Below, piece after piece: positions 42,331 to 50,271 of a DNA stretch of 64,000 nt (position 1 is the stretch's first letter; every line of letters starts with the position of its first letter). The notes below the pieces were generated by a model. That model ran no database searches. It worked only from the letters and a program-made list of their open reading frames with translations, and was not told the origin of the DNA. Location of the stretch: assembly GCF_035917575.1 (NCBI RefSeq), contig NZ_CP109090.1, positions 7,874,001 through 7,938,000 on the forward strand, in the 5' to 3' direction. The stretch comes from Streptomyces sp. NBC_01788 (GTDB lineage Bacteria > Actinomycetota > Actinomycetes > Streptomycetales > Streptomycetaceae). A program made the position numbers and the translations under genes.

Positions 42331-42945
42331 ATGGACGTCACAGATGTGCACCACTCCTACCGGCAGCACTCGGTTCTACGGGGCGTCGACCTCCGGCTGC
42401 GGGCCGGGGTGCTCGCCGGGATCGTGGGGGAGAACGGCGCCGGCAAGACGACGCTGCTGAAGATCCTCTCCGGTGAACTCAGGCCGGACCGGGGCTCGGT
42501 GCGCCACAGAGGCAGGTTCGGCTACTGCCCGCAGTCCGTGGTCCTGGACGACTCCTTCACCGTGCGTCAGCACCTCGACTTCTTCCGGCACGCCTTCGGA
42601 CTCGCGGACCTGCGGCGGGCCGAGGAAGTGATGGAGACCCTGGACTTCACCGAGTACCTCGACCAGCGTGCGGGCCTCCTCAGCGGGGGCTCACGGCAGA
42701 AGCTGAACCTGACCCTCGCGCTCATGCACGACCCCGACGTGCTGCTGCTGGACGAGCCCTACCAGGGCTTCGACTGGGAGACGTATCTGCGCTTCTGGGA
42801 GTTGGCGACCGGGCTGCGCGACGCCGGACGCTCGGTGCTGGTCGTCTCGCACCTGGCGTACGACATCGACCGGCTGGACCAGTTGTGGCGCCTGGAGGAC
42901 GGACGCCTGCACCGCCAGGACTACTGCGCGGAGGCGGCGGCATGA
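42331..42945 (+). CDS. ABC transporter ATP-binding protein
   Basis: This compact 204-residue ATPase has Walker A GENGAGKTTLLK (about residues 31-42), the Q-loop region FGYCPQSVVLDDSFT, signature LLSGGSRQKLNLT and Walker B VLLLDEPYQGFDWE (Glu after Asp, catalytic), and the switch His in VVSHLAYD. It lacks the C-terminal extension seen in DrrA-type proteins. ATG 42331 gives MDVTDVHHSY; the frame before it is not protein-like. It overlaps the permease by 4 nt (ATGA), so the two form one exporter. Its place at the edge of the Pfa-type cluster suggests export of that product (inference). Confidence 0.92.
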   Translation: MDVTDVHHSYRQHSVLRGVDLRLRAGVLAGIVGENGAGKTTLLKILSGELRPDRGSVRHRGRFGYCPQSVVLDDSFTVRQHLDFFRHAFGLADLRRAEEVMETLDFTEYLDQRAGLLSGGSRQKLNLTLALMHDPDVLLLDEPYQGFDWETYLRFWELATGLRDAGRSVLVVSHLAYDIDRLDQLWRLEDGRLHRQDYCAEAAA

Positions 42946-43757
42946 AGCGGCACTGGGCCCTGTTCACCACGGCCTCCCGGTACGCGCTGATCGGCCACGC
43001 CCGCAACCGGTTCGCGATGCTGCTGGTGGTGCTCTACATCCCCGTGTGGATCGCCCTGGCCTACGTGACCATTCCCGACCGGCCGGCGCCGTTCCGACTG
43101 CGTGCCACGGGCGAGGTGCTGACCCCGCCCGGCAACCATCTCACCCAGATCACGGGCGCGTTGAACGCGGTCACTCTGATCGCCGGGTTCATGATGTTCG
43201 CCGCCACCTTCACGGGCGGTGCCTTCGACCGGCGCCTGGCCATGGCGGGTTACCCGCGGCACCACCTGGTCCTCGCCAAGCTCTCCGCGCTCACCCTGGT
43301 CTGCGCCGCCGTCGCCGCGTACGCCACGGCCGCCGCCGGCTTCGCCTGGTCGCCCCGGCAGCCCCTCATGCTCACTGCCGCGCTGTTCTGCGCCGCTCTG
43401 ACCTACGGCGCGCTCGGCGTGGTCTTCGGCTCGGTGCTCCGCCGCGAGGTGGAGGGCATGTTCGCCATCCTGATGATCAGCATCATCGACGTCGCCCTGC
43501 AGAACCCCCTCTCAAGCTCCGGTTCGGACAGTGCCGTTGTGTGCTTCCTGCCGTCGTACGGAGCCGTGCAGGCCAGTATGTCCGCGGCCTTCTCCACCGC
43601 GCCGGTGGCCCAGGGCCTCGTGATCCAGCTCCTCTGGCTGACGGGGGCGGCGCTGGCCGGGTTCATGGTCTTCCGCCGCCGTACCCGCGACGCGCTCCCA
43701 CCGGAACGGGCCGCCGTGACCGCGGCGGCCAATGATCGTTCTGTAAGCGGGCGTTGA
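42942..43757 (+). CDS. ABC-2 type permease
   Basis: This 271-residue membrane protein starts inside the ATPase stop (ATGA at 42942-42945). Six hydrophobic helices can be seen, the first at about 24-44 (FAMLLVVLYIPVWIALAYVT). A loop of about 35 residues outside follows (TIPDRPAPFRLRATGEV), then the typical ABC-2 helices around AGFMMFAATFTGG and YGALGVVFGSVLRREVEGMF. The tail is basic. It is the membrane half of the exporter with the ATPase at 42331. A small secreted protein gene follows 44 nt after its stop and may be in the same transcript. Confidence 0.88.
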   Translation: MKRHWALFTTASRYALIGHARNRFAMLLVVLYIPVWIALAYVTIPDRPAPFRLRATGEVLTPPGNHLTQITGALNAVTLIAGFMMFAATFTGGAFDRRLAMAGYPRHHLVLAKLSALTLVCAAVAAYATAAAGFAWSPRQPLMLTAALFCAALTYGALGVVFGSVLRREVEGMFAILMISIIDVALQNPLSSSGSDSAVVCFLPSYGAVQASMSAAFSTAPVAQGLVIQLLWLTGAALAGFMVFRRRTRDALPPERAAVTAAANDRSVSGR

Positions 43758-43801
43758 ATCGTCCCGAACCATCACATTCTTTACGCAAGGAGCACACCCC
43801 C

Positions 43802-44323
43802 ATGAGCCTGTCGCGTACCGTCCAGCGCACGGTCCTCACCACAGCCCTCCTGTCCGTCTCCGCGCTGGCCTTCCCGGCCTCCGCACAGGCGGCCCCGCTG
43901 CCGCCCGCGTGCCAGGAGGCACTGCTCACCACCCTCGACAAGTTCCCCGTCACGGACTTCACGGTCCCCGACAAGGTCCAGAACGCCATGCTGGTCGAGG
44001 TCATGAACCTGAGCGACGCCGACCAGAAGGCCATCACCCAGGAGGCTTGCGCGGCCTGGAACAACTGGGCCACCAAGAACGGCCAGGCGGTGGCCACGGA
44101 CCTGGACACCCGCTACCGGAACGCCGCCGGACCCGTGTGCAACAAGTTCACCACCTCCGCCATCGGGACGATCAAGAAGTTCGCGCCGAACATCCCCGCC
44201 CAGACACGGGACTTGGAGAAGGTGGCCAAGAAGGTCTGGCAGAACAGCATGGAGAAGCTCTCGACGGAAGCCACCAACGCCGACTGCCGCAAGGCCTACA
44301 GCGGGGTCAAGGCCGGCTGGTAG
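43802..44323 (+). CDS. Small secreted protein of unknown function
   Basis: This 173-residue protein starts at ATG 43802 with GGAG 13 nt upstream. It has a Sec signal peptide (basic SLSRTVQRT, hydrophobic VLTTALLSVSALAF, cleavage after PASAQA at about residue 31). The mature part is about 142 residues, mostly helical and Lys-rich (IGTIKKFAPNIPAQTRDLEK), with four Cys (in PPACQEAL, QEACAAWN, GPVCNKF and ADCRKAY) that could form two disulfides. I do not recognise the family. It follows the ABC exporter and may act outside the cell on or with the exported product. Confidence 0.8.
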   Translation: MSLSRTVQRTVLTTALLSVSALAFPASAQAAPLPPACQEALLTTLDKFPVTDFTVPDKVQNAMLVEVMNLSDADQKAITQEACAAWNNWATKNGQAVATDLDTRYRNAAGPVCNKFTTSAIGTIKKFAPNIPAQTRDLEKVAKKVWQNSMEKLSTEATNADCRKAYSGVKAGW

Positions 44324-44541
44324 CCAGCCCCGGCGGATGACACCCCCGCCCGCCGAGTGACGTTTCCGTCCGTCGCCCACTCCCGACGGCCTCAACCACC
44401 CGCACCGCCCCCGAGCCGCAGGCATCGGCACCGAGGCAGTGCTGTGGCCGCGGCGGTGGCCGACGGTACGGAAGCGCCGTTTGCTCGACGCTTGGCATGG
44501 CGAAGAGGTCATCAAGTTTGGGCTGTGAGTAGCCTGCGGGC

Positions 44542-45201
44542 GTGGGAATGGAATCTGATGGCTGGTTGGAAGACACGCGGACGTCCTATGACACCGTCGC
44601 CGGCAGCTATGCGGACCAGGTGCGCAACCTCCTGGACGAAACACCCGAGGAGCGCGCGATCCTAACGCTGTTCGCCGACCTGGTGAGTACCAGCGGCGGA
44701 GGGTCGGTCGCAGACGTGGGATGTGGCCCGGGGCGGATCACGGCTCACCTGCGCCAACTGGGCGTGGACGCGTTCGGGATCGACCTGTCGCCCGGGATGA
44801 TCGAGGTGGCCCGACGTGACCACCCCGGTCTCCGGTTCGAACTCGGCTCCATGACGGACCTCGACCTCGGCGATGGCTCGATGGCCGGCCTGGTCGCCTG
44901 GTACTCGCTGATCCACGTCCCCGACGCGCAGATCGGCTCGGTCTTCAGGCACTTCCATCGAGTGCTGCAACCCGGCGGATCGTTGCTCATCGGCTTCCAT
45001 GTCGGGGATGAGTCGAAGTTGAAGACGCAGGGCTATGGCGGCCACCCAATGAAGGTCCACGTCCATCGCCGCCGGCACGGTCAGATGATCGCCTGGCTCG
45101 ACGATGCCGGCTTCACCATCGGCGAACACAGGACGCTCACCTCGGCCGAGAGCACCCTCGGAGGAATCATCCTCGCGCGCCGTCGGCCTGATACCCAGTA
45201 A
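44542..45201 (+). CDS. Class I SAM-dependent methyltransferase
   Basis: This 219-residue methyltransferase has the Rossmann motifs ADVGCGPGRITAHL (motif I), AFGIDLSPGMIEVAR (motif II, acidic D for the SAM ribose), GSMTDLDLGDGSMAGLVAWY (motif III) and RVLQPGGSLLIGFHVG (post-III). It belongs to the methyltransferase-11/25 type that acts on small molecules; the substrate is unknown. GTG 44542 or ATG 44548 may be the start. GC content and codon use look a little lower than in the neighbouring clusters, and an IS5-type relic follows directly, so it may have come by transfer. A 218-nt gap before it shows no gene. Confidence 0.85.
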   Translation: MGMESDGWLEDTRTSYDTVAGSYADQVRNLLDETPEERAILTLFADLVSTSGGGSVADVGCGPGRITAHLRQLGVDAFGIDLSPGMIEVARRDHPGLRFELGSMTDLDLGDGSMAGLVAWYSLIHVPDAQIGSVFRHFHRVLQPGGSLLIGFHVGDESKLKTQGYGGHPMKVHVHRRRHGQMIAWLDDAGFTIGEHRTLTSAESTLGGIILARRRPDTQ

Positions 45202-45207
45202 GGTCCC

Positions 45208-45445
45208 TCAACCGGCAAGTCGGCGAAAACAGATGGGAGTGCAGGCCATGCCGGCAAACGCCAGGAAGTGGCCGGCCTTGCGTTCGTAGCGGCGGTGCAG
45301 TCGGCGACAGCCTGCCAGCCGCGCCGGCGGTCCGCTCCACGGTCCAACGGTGTCGACCCAGCCGCTGAGAGGACTCAACGCCCTTGCGGGCAATGCGCGG
45401 GGTGAGGTTTCGGGACCGGAGCCATCGGTGCAGGTGCCGGCCGAG
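45208..45445 (-). pseudogene. IS5-family transposase relic, C-terminal end with frameshift
   Basis: On the minus strand one frame reads GRHLHRWLRSRNLTPRIARK, then GVESSQRLGRHRWTVERT, which is the DDE-domain end of IS5-type transposases (with catalytic Glu in VERT). The frame then shifts by one, and the neighbouring frame carries on as RLHRRYERKAGHFLAFAGMA and CFRRLAG to the stop at 45208. The start and the first two Asp regions are missing. The element is therefore dead, with at least one frameshift and a large 5' deletion. No clear terminal inverted repeats were found by eye. Confidence 0.8.
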
Positions 45446-45524
45446 TTCGACGGCTGCGCCGTGTCGGGTTGCCGCACACGACGCAGCGGATCGGGACCGG
45501 CCCAGCAGCCCCTGTGTTTCGAGT

Positions 45525-46367
45525 TCAGCCAGGTCCGCAGCGATCAAGTGCGGCGCGAAGCCGGTTGAGGCCCTCCACTCTCCAGTGGTCCCGGTCGGGC
45601 ATCTGGTCGTCTCGGCGCCAGCGCCAGGCCGAGAACAGCGCCCAGTTCAGGGCGCGGCACCGGTGAAGCAGGGCGTGGTCAGCCCCCGCATAGTGCTGCC
45701 CCACTTCTTCGGGCGCATGGGCGAGGTCGAACTCGACCGGCCCACGGCAGCACGTGGCGAGGTCCACGAACAGCGGCCCTCTCCTCGTGTTGAGGAGGTT
45801 GCCCGGATGCGGCTCGCCATGCAGCAGCTGGTCGCGGGACTTGTCGGTGCTGATCGCAGCGGTCAGACCGCTGAGCGTGCCGCTGAGGAGTTCCCGGTCA
45901 GGCTCGGGCAGCTCGGGGGACCGCTCCCGGGCGTTCACCTCTCTCAGTGCCACGGCGACTCGATCGGTGAAATGCGGTGCGTCCGGATCGAGCTGCCGCA
46001 GGGCGGCATGGTGCCGCATGAGCACGTCCGCGTAGTCGGCCGGCGCGATCTCCGATCCCACAGGTTCGTAGTAGGTCCAGAGCGAGATGGCGAAGGCATC
46101 ACGTACATGGACTCGGGGGACGACCCGAGGATCGAGCTCAGCCACGGGTGCGTCGATGGCGGCGAGACGGTGAGCAACCTCTACTTCGAACTCGGAATCA
46201 GCCAGATGCCCCGAAGGCGCGACCCGAGCCAGAACATCGCAAGGGACCAGGCGCAGCGCGACGCGGTCCGAGTTGTGGATGACGACCACATCGTCGACCT
46301 GAAGGCCCAGCTCCACAGCGGTCGCCCGTCCCGCCTCAACCGCGCGGCGGAGTTCCCATGGCTCCAT
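45525..46367 (-). CDS. Aminoglycoside phosphotransferase (APH)-like kinase
   Basis: This 280-residue protein starts at ATG 46365-46367 with GGAGG 6 nt before it. It shows the APH/choline-kinase C-lobe: LLHGEPHPGNLL (catalytic loop HGxxHxxN, with Glu in place of the usual Asp) and PLFVDLATCCRGPVEFDLAH (metal-binding D of the DFG-like motif). The N-lobe is short. It may phosphorylate an aminoglycoside or another small hydroxyl compound. Because of the Glu for Asp change it could also be inactive or altered in use. It lies next to the IS5 relic, in a patch of lower GC, and is not in an obvious operon. Confidence 0.8.
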   Translation of the reverse strand: MEPWELRRAVEAGRATAVELGLQVDDVVVIHNSDRVALRLVPCDVLARVAPSGHLADSEFEVEVAHRLAAIDAPVAELDPRVVPRVHVRDAFAISLWTYYEPVGSEIAPADYADVLMRHHAALRQLDPDAPHFTDRVAVALREVNARERSPELPEPDRELLSGTLSGLTAAISTDKSRDQLLHGEPHPGNLLNTRRGPLFVDLATCCRGPVEFDLAHAPEEVGQHYAGADHALLHRCRALNWALFSAWRWRRDDQMPDRDHWRVEGLNRLRAALDRCGPG

Positions 46368-46528
46368 GACGTCCTCCCTCGTTGCTGGGTACACATACAC
46401 GTCTGAGGGCAACTGGGGCGAAGGGATTCCCAACCGCCTGCCGGACAGTCCGCTTCATGAAAGCGCGCGGTTGACGCATCAGCTACTGCAGATCACCGAC
46501 TCCGACCGGCAGTCCGTGAGCGGTGACG

Positions 46529-47800
46529 TCACGCGCGGTGCGGTGGCGATGCTTCCGGTGTCGCTTCGCCTGCCGCTTCGCCGAGCTCCTGCGCCAGTGG
46601 CGACTGGACGCCTGCCCCGGTCGGCCGGTGGGTGGGGCGGGTGGCCAGGTAGAGCGCCGCGGCGGCCATCAGGACCGCCATCACGGCGAGTATGGCGCGA
46701 TAGTCCACCAGCGCGATCAACGCGGCTCCCGCGGCGATGGCCCCGGTCTGCGGTACTCCTATCAGCACGCTCAACGCGGCATCGGTCCGCCCCATCAGAG
46801 AGGCGGGCGTGCGCCGTTGGAAGAGGGTCATGACGCCCGCAACGATCAAAGGCAGGCTGGCGCCGATGAGTGCGGTGCCCGGCGCGACCGCGAGCAGAGA
46901 TGGGGCGGCACTCAGGGAAAAGCCCGCGGCGGCGCAGGCCAGGCCGAGCGTCACGGTCCGCGCTTCGCCCGCACGCCGCATGAACACCGCCGCGGCCACC
47001 CCGGCCGCTATGGCACCGACACCTTCCAAGGAGCTGAGGACGCCGAGGAAGGGTGGTGGGCGGTGCAGCCCCAGATCGACAACGGCAAAGAGCACCGACT
47101 CGGAGAAACCGAAGGCGACGACGGCGAGCACCGCGGCGACGGTCGACTGACGCAGGGCGGGGGTCCGCGCGATGTAGCGGAAACCGGCGGCGATCCGGGC
47201 GCCGGTATCCTCTTGCCGCGCCGGCTGCGGGCGTTCCTCCCGCTGCCGGATCAGTGCGATGAGCAGGGCCGCGAGAGCGAAGGTCGCCGCGTCGCCCACC
47301 ACCAGCGGACCCAGGCCGAATGCGGACAGCACGCCTGCCCCCAGGAGAGGCGCAATCAGGCGCAGGCCCTGCAGCAGGGTCTGCAGGAGGCCGTTGGCAT
47401 CGCCCAAGTGCTCCGGTGGGATCAACGTCTGGGTGAGCGCGGTCATGGCCGAGCCGGTGGCGCCGCTGCCCAGCCCGTACAGAGCCATGACGACATAACA
47501 GACCCAGATGCTGTGGCGGTCGTGCACCAGGAGCAGCGGCAGGACCAGCACCGTGGAGGCCAGGTTCAGGACGATCAGCAGCGGCCGACGCCGTGCCCGG
47601 TCGACCAGGGCACCGCCCAGGGGTGCGCCCAGAGTGCCGAGGATGAAGGCGAAGAAGACCAGTCCGGCGGCGGAGTTGCTGCCGGTGAGCTCCTTGACCC
47701 GGATGCCGAGGGCGATCCACAGGGCATTGCTCCCGGCCATGTCGATCAGCCTGGCGGCGACGAGCAGGCGGATGTCCCGGCGAGCGAGGAGGGCACGCAC
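46529..47800 (-). CDS. MFS transporter (EntS-like, MFS_3)
   Basis: This 423-residue protein has twelve predicted helices. It starts MRALLARRDIRLLVAARLID, as in MFS_3 (enterobactin exporter-like) proteins, and has the motif A-like loop GGALVDRARRRPLL between helices 2 and 3. A cytoplasmic loop (REERPQPARQEDTG) separates the two halves. It probably exports a drug or siderophore-like compound. GTG 47798-47800 follows the ArsR-type gene stop at 47803 by 2 nt, so the repressor and exporter are one operon. That operon is controlled, by inference, by the palindrome at 48393-48442. Confidence 0.9.
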   Translation of the reverse strand: MRALLARRDIRLLVAARLIDMAGSNALWIALGIRVKELTGSNSAAGLVFFAFILGTLGAPLGGALVDRARRRPLLIVLNLASTVLVLPLLLVHDRHSIWVCYVVMALYGLGSGATGSAMTALTQTLIPPEHLGDANGLLQTLLQGLRLIAPLLGAGVLSAFGLGPLVVGDAATFALAALLIALIRQREERPQPARQEDTGARIAAGFRYIARTPALRQSTVAAVLAVVAFGFSESVLFAVVDLGLHRPPPFLGVLSSLEGVGAIAAGVAAAVFMRRAGEARTVTLGLACAAAGFSLSAAPSLLAVAPGTALIGASLPLIVAGVMTLFQRRTPASLMGRTDAALSVLIGVPQTGAIAAGAALIALVDYRAILAVMAVLMAAAALYLATRPTHRPTGAGVQSPLAQELGEAAGEATPEASPPHRA

Positions 47801-47802
47801 GG

Positions 47803-48405
47803 TCAGTCCTCCTGGGTGTGCAAGGCGTCGGCGGGGAAAGTGAACTGGATCAGCTCCATGGCAACAGCGCCCTCGGGCCGCAGCGACGGATCCTCAAGGC
47901 GCTCGCGATAGCGGAAGAGCAGGGCGGTCAGCTCCGCCTTGAAGGTCTCGGCTTCCTCGGGGGTCAGATAGAAGACCGACTCGGCAGCACTGGTGATCTT
48001 GTTCCAATGCTCGGGGAACGCGTAGCGCATCGCGCCGATCTTGCGGATTCGTTCCAGCCAGGAGTCCCACAGCACGGCGCTGAGCGCTGCCGCGGCGATC
48101 GCCCCCGCCGGATCGGACTCGTCGATCGTGAAGCCGATGTGAGCACGCCGCCACGGGCGACTGCGACCCGTGCCGCCTCCCGCCTCCTCGACGAAGCCGT
48201 ACTTCGCCAGCGTGCGCAGATGGAAGGCGCAGTTCGTCGGGGACTCTCCCACCACCTCGGCGGCCTCGGTCGCGGTCAGCGGCTCGCGCCGACCCAGAGC
48301 TTCGAGCAGGGCCAGGCGGGTGGGATGCGCGACGGCCCGCATGGCCTTCGGGTCGGTGAGCTTGCGGTGCTCACGCGGAGCAGCGTCCCCGGTTTCGAAA
48401 GACAT
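47803..48405 (-). CDS. ArsR-type winged-helix regulator
   Basis: This 200-residue protein has an N-terminal ArsR-like winged helix (about 18-90: LTDPKAMRAVAHPTRLALLE, LTATEAAEVVGESPTNCAFHL, RTLAKYGFVEEAGG, then WRRAHIGFT). A 100-residue helical C-terminal domain follows, with Glu-rich segments (LTPEEAETFKAELTALLFRY). No metal-binding Cys pair is seen, so it is not an arsenic sensor. ATG 48403-48405 lies inside the left arm of a 21-bp perfect inverted repeat, and a TAGAGT -10 lies 8 nt upstream of it. The transcript is therefore probably leaderless and autorepressed. It is in one operon with the MFS exporter and divergent from a DrrAB exporter. Confidence 0.88.
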   Translation of the reverse strand: MSFETGDAAPREHRKLTDPKAMRAVAHPTRLALLEALGRREPLTATEAAEVVGESPTNCAFHLRTLAKYGFVEEAGGGTGRSRPWRRAHIGFTIDESDPAGAIAAAALSAVLWDSWLERIRKIGAMRYAFPEHWNKITSAAESVFYLTPEEAETFKAELTALLFRYRERLEDPSLRPEGAVAMELIQFTFPADALHTQED

Positions 48406-48442
48406 GTTTCGAGACTCTACGCTCGAAACATGTCTTTCGAAA
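48393..48442. promoter_or_regulatory. Perfect inverted repeat, arms 21 bp, spacer 8 bp, over a divergent promoter
   Basis: The left arm at 48393-48413 contains TTTCGAAAGACATG then TTTCGAG, and the right arm at 48422-48442 is its exact reverse complement; ACTCTACG is the spacer. Each arm holds an ATG followed by the codons for S-F-E, so both strands have a start codon at the same place. On the minus strand TAGAGT, and on the plus strand TACGCT, lie 6-8 nt before these ATGs. It is a likely operator for the ArsR-type repressor, covering two leaderless promoters. Confidence 0.75.
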
Positions 48443-48513
48443 GGGTCGGGCCGTGCCTGTGCACGGTGGAACGCCGTGTCAGTGGTCGTGTCAGGGGCGT
48501 GACAGGCGGGTGA
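48430..48513 (+). CDS. Possible 27-codon leader peptide before the DrrAB-type genes
   Basis: ATG 48430, created by the right arm of the palindrome, opens a 27-codon frame (MSFERVGPCLCTVERRVSG, then RVRGVTGG) ending 25 nt before the ABC ATPase start. Its first four codons equal those of the ArsR-type gene on the other strand. It may be a leader peptide or only a by-product of the inverted duplication. Confidence 0.3.
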   Translation: MSFERVGPCLCTVERRVSGRVRGVTGG

Positions 48514-48538
48514 CTGGGCCGGCGGGGACCGTGAGGGC

Positions 48539-49513
48539 ATGAATAGTGCGGCGATCGCAGTTTCAGGGCTGCGGAAGGCATACGGCGACAAGGTCGTGCT
48601 CGACGGCATCGACTTCGAGGTTGCCGCGGGATCGGTGTTCTCCCTGCTCGGCCCGAACGGAGCCGGCAAGACGACGACGGTGAACGTCCTCACGACGTTG
48701 ATGCGAGCCGACGAGGGGACGGTGCGCGTCGCCGGGCACGACGTGGTGACCGCGACCAAGCAGGTGCGCGCGGCCATCGGTGTGACCGGTCAGTTCGCCG
48801 CGGTGGACGAACTGCTGTCGGGCCGGGAGAACCTTCAGATGATGGCGGACCTGAAGCGCGTGCGCTCGGGTGGCCGTGTGGTCGCGGGACTGCTGGAGCG
48901 GTTCGACCTGGGGGAGTCGGCGGACAAGCCGGCGTCGGCCTACTCCGGCGGTATGCGCCGGAAGCTGGACCTGGCGATGACGCTGGTCGGCAACCCGCGG
49001 ATCATCTTCCTGGACGAGCCGACGACGGGTCTCGACCCGCGCAGCCGGCGCACGATGTGGGGGATCGTCCGCGAGTTGGTGGCCGACGGCACGACCATCT
49101 TCCTCACCACCCAGTACCTCGAGGAAGCCGACCAGCTCGCCGACCGGATCGCGGTGCTCGACCAGGGCCACCTGGTCGCTCAGGGCACCCCCGAGGAACT
49201 CAAGCGCCAGGCCCCCGGCAGCCACGTCCGGCTCCGCTTCACCGGCCTCCACGAACTCGACGCGGCAGCACGGATTTTGGCCGGCTCCACACGGGACGAC
49301 CAGGAACTGACCCTGCGCGTTCCCAGCGACGGCGGTTCGAAGTCGTTGCGGGCCCTGCTGCACACGCTCGACGAACACACGATCAACGCCGCCGAGTTCT
49401 CCGTGCACACCCCGGACCTCGATGACGTCTTCCTCGCCCTGACGGGGCGCACGCGCACGAGCGCCGACACGAGCACCCACACGAGCACGAGCACGGAGGC
49501 GATCGCGAAATGA
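48539..49513 (+). CDS. DrrA-type drug ABC transporter ATP-binding protein
   Basis: This 324-residue ATPase is of the DrrA/daunorubicin-resistance subfamily. Walker A is LGPNGAGKTTTVNVL (about residues 37-51), the signature is YSGGMRRKLDLAM and Walker B is RIIFLDEPTTGLDPRSR. The C-terminal extension ends the last strand with HTPDLDDVFLALTG, as in DrrA. The tail is a low-complexity Thr/Ser run (about 305-320). It overlaps the permease by 4 nt. It lies 134 nt from the divergent ArsR-type gene and may be controlled through the same palindrome, so that one signal switches on both an MFS and an ABC exporter. Confidence 0.94.
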   Translation: MNSAAIAVSGLRKAYGDKVVLDGIDFEVAAGSVFSLLGPNGAGKTTTVNVLTTLMRADEGTVRVAGHDVVTATKQVRAAIGVTGQFAAVDELLSGRENLQMMADLKRVRSGGRVVAGLLERFDLGESADKPASAYSGGMRRKLDLAMTLVGNPRIIFLDEPTTGLDPRSRRTMWGIVRELVADGTTIFLTTQYLEEADQLADRIAVLDQGHLVAQGTPEELKRQAPGSHVRLRFTGLHELDAAARILAGSTRDDQELTLRVPSDGGSKSLRALLHTLDEHTINAAEFSVHTPDLDDVFLALTGRTRTSADTSTHTSTSTEAIAK

Positions 49514-50271
49514 GTACTGTTCCCACGGCGTTCGGCGACGCGGCCATCATGCTGCGCCGCAACTTCAAGCACACCGCCCGCAATCCGGTCACGGTGTTCC
49601 AGGCAGTCCTGTTTCCCATCGTGATGATGCTCATGTTCGTCTACGTCTTCGGCGGCGCCTTCAAAGTCGAGGGGAAATACGTCGACTACGCGGTGCCGGG
49701 CCTGATCGTGATGGCCATCACCTACGGGCTGGGGCCGACCGCGGCGGCCGTGAACGGCGACATGACGAAGGGCATCATCAACCGGTTCAAGGCCATGGAC
49801 GTCTCTCACGGCGCCGTGCTGGCCGGACATGTCGTCTCCACGACGGTGCGCAGCCTGATCGCCGACGCGGCCATCATCGGCGTCGGCTTCGCGATGGGTT
49901 TCCGCCCGCACGCGAGCTTCCTCCAGTGGCTGGCCGCGATCGGCATCATGGTGCTGCTCGCCTTCGCGACCAGCTGGCTCACGGTCGCCATGGGCCTGGG
50001 CGCGAAGACCGCGGAGTCGGCGGGCCTGGCCACCGTACCGCTGATCATGCTGCCGTTCCTGAGCAGCGCGTTCGTGCCCGCCGACACGATGGGGACCGGC
50101 GTGCGGCAGTTCGCGGAGTACCAGCCCTTCACCCCGATCATCGAGACGCTGCGCGGACTGCTGACGGGCAACCCGTCGAGCGGCGACGCGTTCGCGGCCC
50201 TCGCCTGGTGCGTCGGGCTCGGCCTCCTCGGATACGTGTGGGCGGTCTCCGCGTTCAGGAAGCGAGCGTGA
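49510..50271 (+). CDS. DrrB-type ABC transporter permease
   Basis: This 253-residue ABC-2 permease starts at ATG 49510 (ATGA overlap with the ATPase stop). The N-terminal helix region LRRNFKHTARNPVTVFQAVLF and FVYVFGGAFKV, then the central LGPTAAAVNGDMTKGIINRF and the C-terminal YQPFTPIIETLRGLLTG, are the hallmarks of DrrB. Six helices are expected. Together with the ATPase it should export hydrophobic drugs. Its last 17 nt overlap, tail to tail, the end of the large regulator gene on the other strand (stop at 50255), so the two mRNAs are complementary at their ends. Confidence 0.92.
   Translation: MSTVPTAFGDAAIMLRRNFKHTARNPVTVFQAVLFPIVMMLMFVYVFGGAFKVEGKYVDYAVPGLIVMAITYGLGPTAAAVNGDMTKGIINRFKAMDVSHGAVLAGHVVSTTVRSLIADAAIIGVGFAMGFRPHASFLQWLAAIGIMVLLAFATSWLTVAMGLGAKTAESAGLATVPLIMLPFLSSAFVPADTMGTGVRQFAEYQPFTPIIETLRGLLTGNPSSGDAFAALAWCVGLGLLGYVWAVSAFRKRA

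Noticed and set aside
47818..48429. Plus-strand open frame antisense to the ArsR-type gene
   Set aside because: It is an antisense shadow; only the last 27 codons from ATG 48430 are kept as a weak leader-peptide candidate.
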